A stretch of DNA of 64,000 bases, from the NCBI GenBank assembly GCA_000818945.1, contig KN805383.1, positions 62,001 through 126,000 on the forward strand. Reading direction: 5' to 3'. Below the pieces are notes generated by a model. That model saw only the letters and a list, made by a program, of their open reading frames with translations. It did not search any database and had not been told where the DNA came from. The stretch comes from Schizochytrium sp. CCTCC M209059. Lineage: Eukaryota; Sar; Bigyra; Thraustochytrida; Thraustochytriidae. This document shows, in pieces, positions 63,258 through 64,000 of this stretch. A program made the position numbers and the translations under genes. Numbering within the stretch: the first letter of the stretch is position 1; each line of letters begins with the position of its first letter.

Positions 63258-64000
63258 CTATGCAGAAAAAGCTACATTGGTGCGAACGCGAAGAAAAGGC
63301 ATTGTAGCTGCTTTTTTAATGACTGCTCTGTGTGATTATGGGTTTGCGACTGTGTCGATTGACCTTGCAAAGGACTGAGACGGATCGATAGCGGAGATGA
63401 CCCCGAGGCGACGTTCACAGAACGTTTCCTATGATGGCTTCGAAGTGGCGATGCATAAGCTCGATACCGCAAACTGGGCCCTGGCGCGAGACATTTTGAA
63501 TTGGCTGCGCTAAGCTGTCCTTATCTTGATGTTTTTCTTTCCGAAGGGGAAAAAGAGAACGGAAATTGAAGCGAGATAGAAGTCGTTTAGCTGGAAAATG
63601 GAGCGTCTTCGTAGAATGACTCGACATCTTTTGAGGATCTCCGTATCTGGCATGCGGGCACATTGAAAGAGCAGAGTATAGTTCGAGCAGCTAAGACAAG
63701 AAGCGAAAGGAGTATACCATCTCTAACTTAATTTTTACGAAGCAAATTTCGGGAGGGTTGGTGTGATGAGCTTTTCGAGCTTGGAAAGGAATCTGCACAA
63801 AGCAGGTAGAAACAGCCAAGCGTGGACAAGAGTGCACGACCAAGCAGCCGAACGATAGACTCAAGCACAAGGAATTGAAGAGTAAGTAAAGAGCAGGCAC
63901 AGAATCAGATGTGGTTGTTTGTATATACGAATCAAAAAGGTTGGGTTAAATGTATGGATGGCGACAAGGCGTATACCAAGGCATGGCATGAGCATTGCCG
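63258..64000. other. Unassigned 3' end of the window
   Basis: Only short frames with no recognisable content on either strand. The missing first exon of the MIF-like remnant would be expected here, but I found no MPY-type start. Confidence 0.4.

Overview
This is nuclear DNA from a GC-rich, intron-poor microbial eukaryote. Most genes are single long ORFs, but two carry short GT-AG introns whose phases match across the junctions. The genome is full of tetranucleotide microsatellites, and the proteins are of eukaryotic type (NEK kinase, Golgi CASP, COPI-associated membrane protein, ATAD5/Elg1 clamp unloader, mitochondrial Hsp70 and HscB, dynamin-type GTPases). A stramenopile such as a thraustochytrid/labyrinthulomycete fits, but that placement is an inference from style, not from a marker gene. 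There are two assembly gaps (N runs at 23395-23680 and 49614-49667). I saw no rRNA, convincing tRNA, CRISPR array or intact transposon.

Layout. 1-7.5 kb: the 3' end of an unknown gene, a Ser/Asn-rich unknown protein on the minus strand, then about 4 kb of low-complexity DNA. 7.5-15 kb: a giant PH-like plus ankyrin-repeat protein and a NEK-type kinase. 16-23 kb: a Cys-rich putative regulator, a two-exon COPI-associated Golgi protein and, divergently, the Golgi tether CASP. 23.7-28 kb: a three-exon ATAD5/Elg1-like AAA+ protein with an unexpected N-terminal EF-hand pair and an IPT/TIG domain. 28.5-31.7 kb: a small conserved-looking protein and a START-domain protein with 165 consecutive glutamines. 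32-40 kb: two same-strand paralogs sharing an unrecognised Cys/His domain. 42-48.6 kb: less certain basic proteins and a cytochrome b5-domain ORF ending in a CaaX-like tail. 50-53.7 kb: mitochondrial Hsp70 and its iron-sulfur J-protein partner HscB, tail to tail. 54-61 kb: a MIF-family gene and a large inverted duplication of a dynamin-like GTPase with a degenerate J-like N-terminus. 61-64 kb: a scrambled region with a MIF 5' fragment, a frameshifted MIF relative and overlapping antisense ORFs.

Functional links. Hsp70 and HscB act together in mitochondrial Fe-S cluster transfer, as hscA/hscB do in bacteria. The COPI-associated protein and CASP are both Golgi membrane proteins and share one 0.7-kb divergent promoter region. 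The dynamin/MIF block is a recent palindrome-like rearrangement in which the arms have since been remodelled. Many start codons are preceded within about 100-200 bases by short tandem repeats of the CAAG/GAGC/CAGA type on the sense strand.
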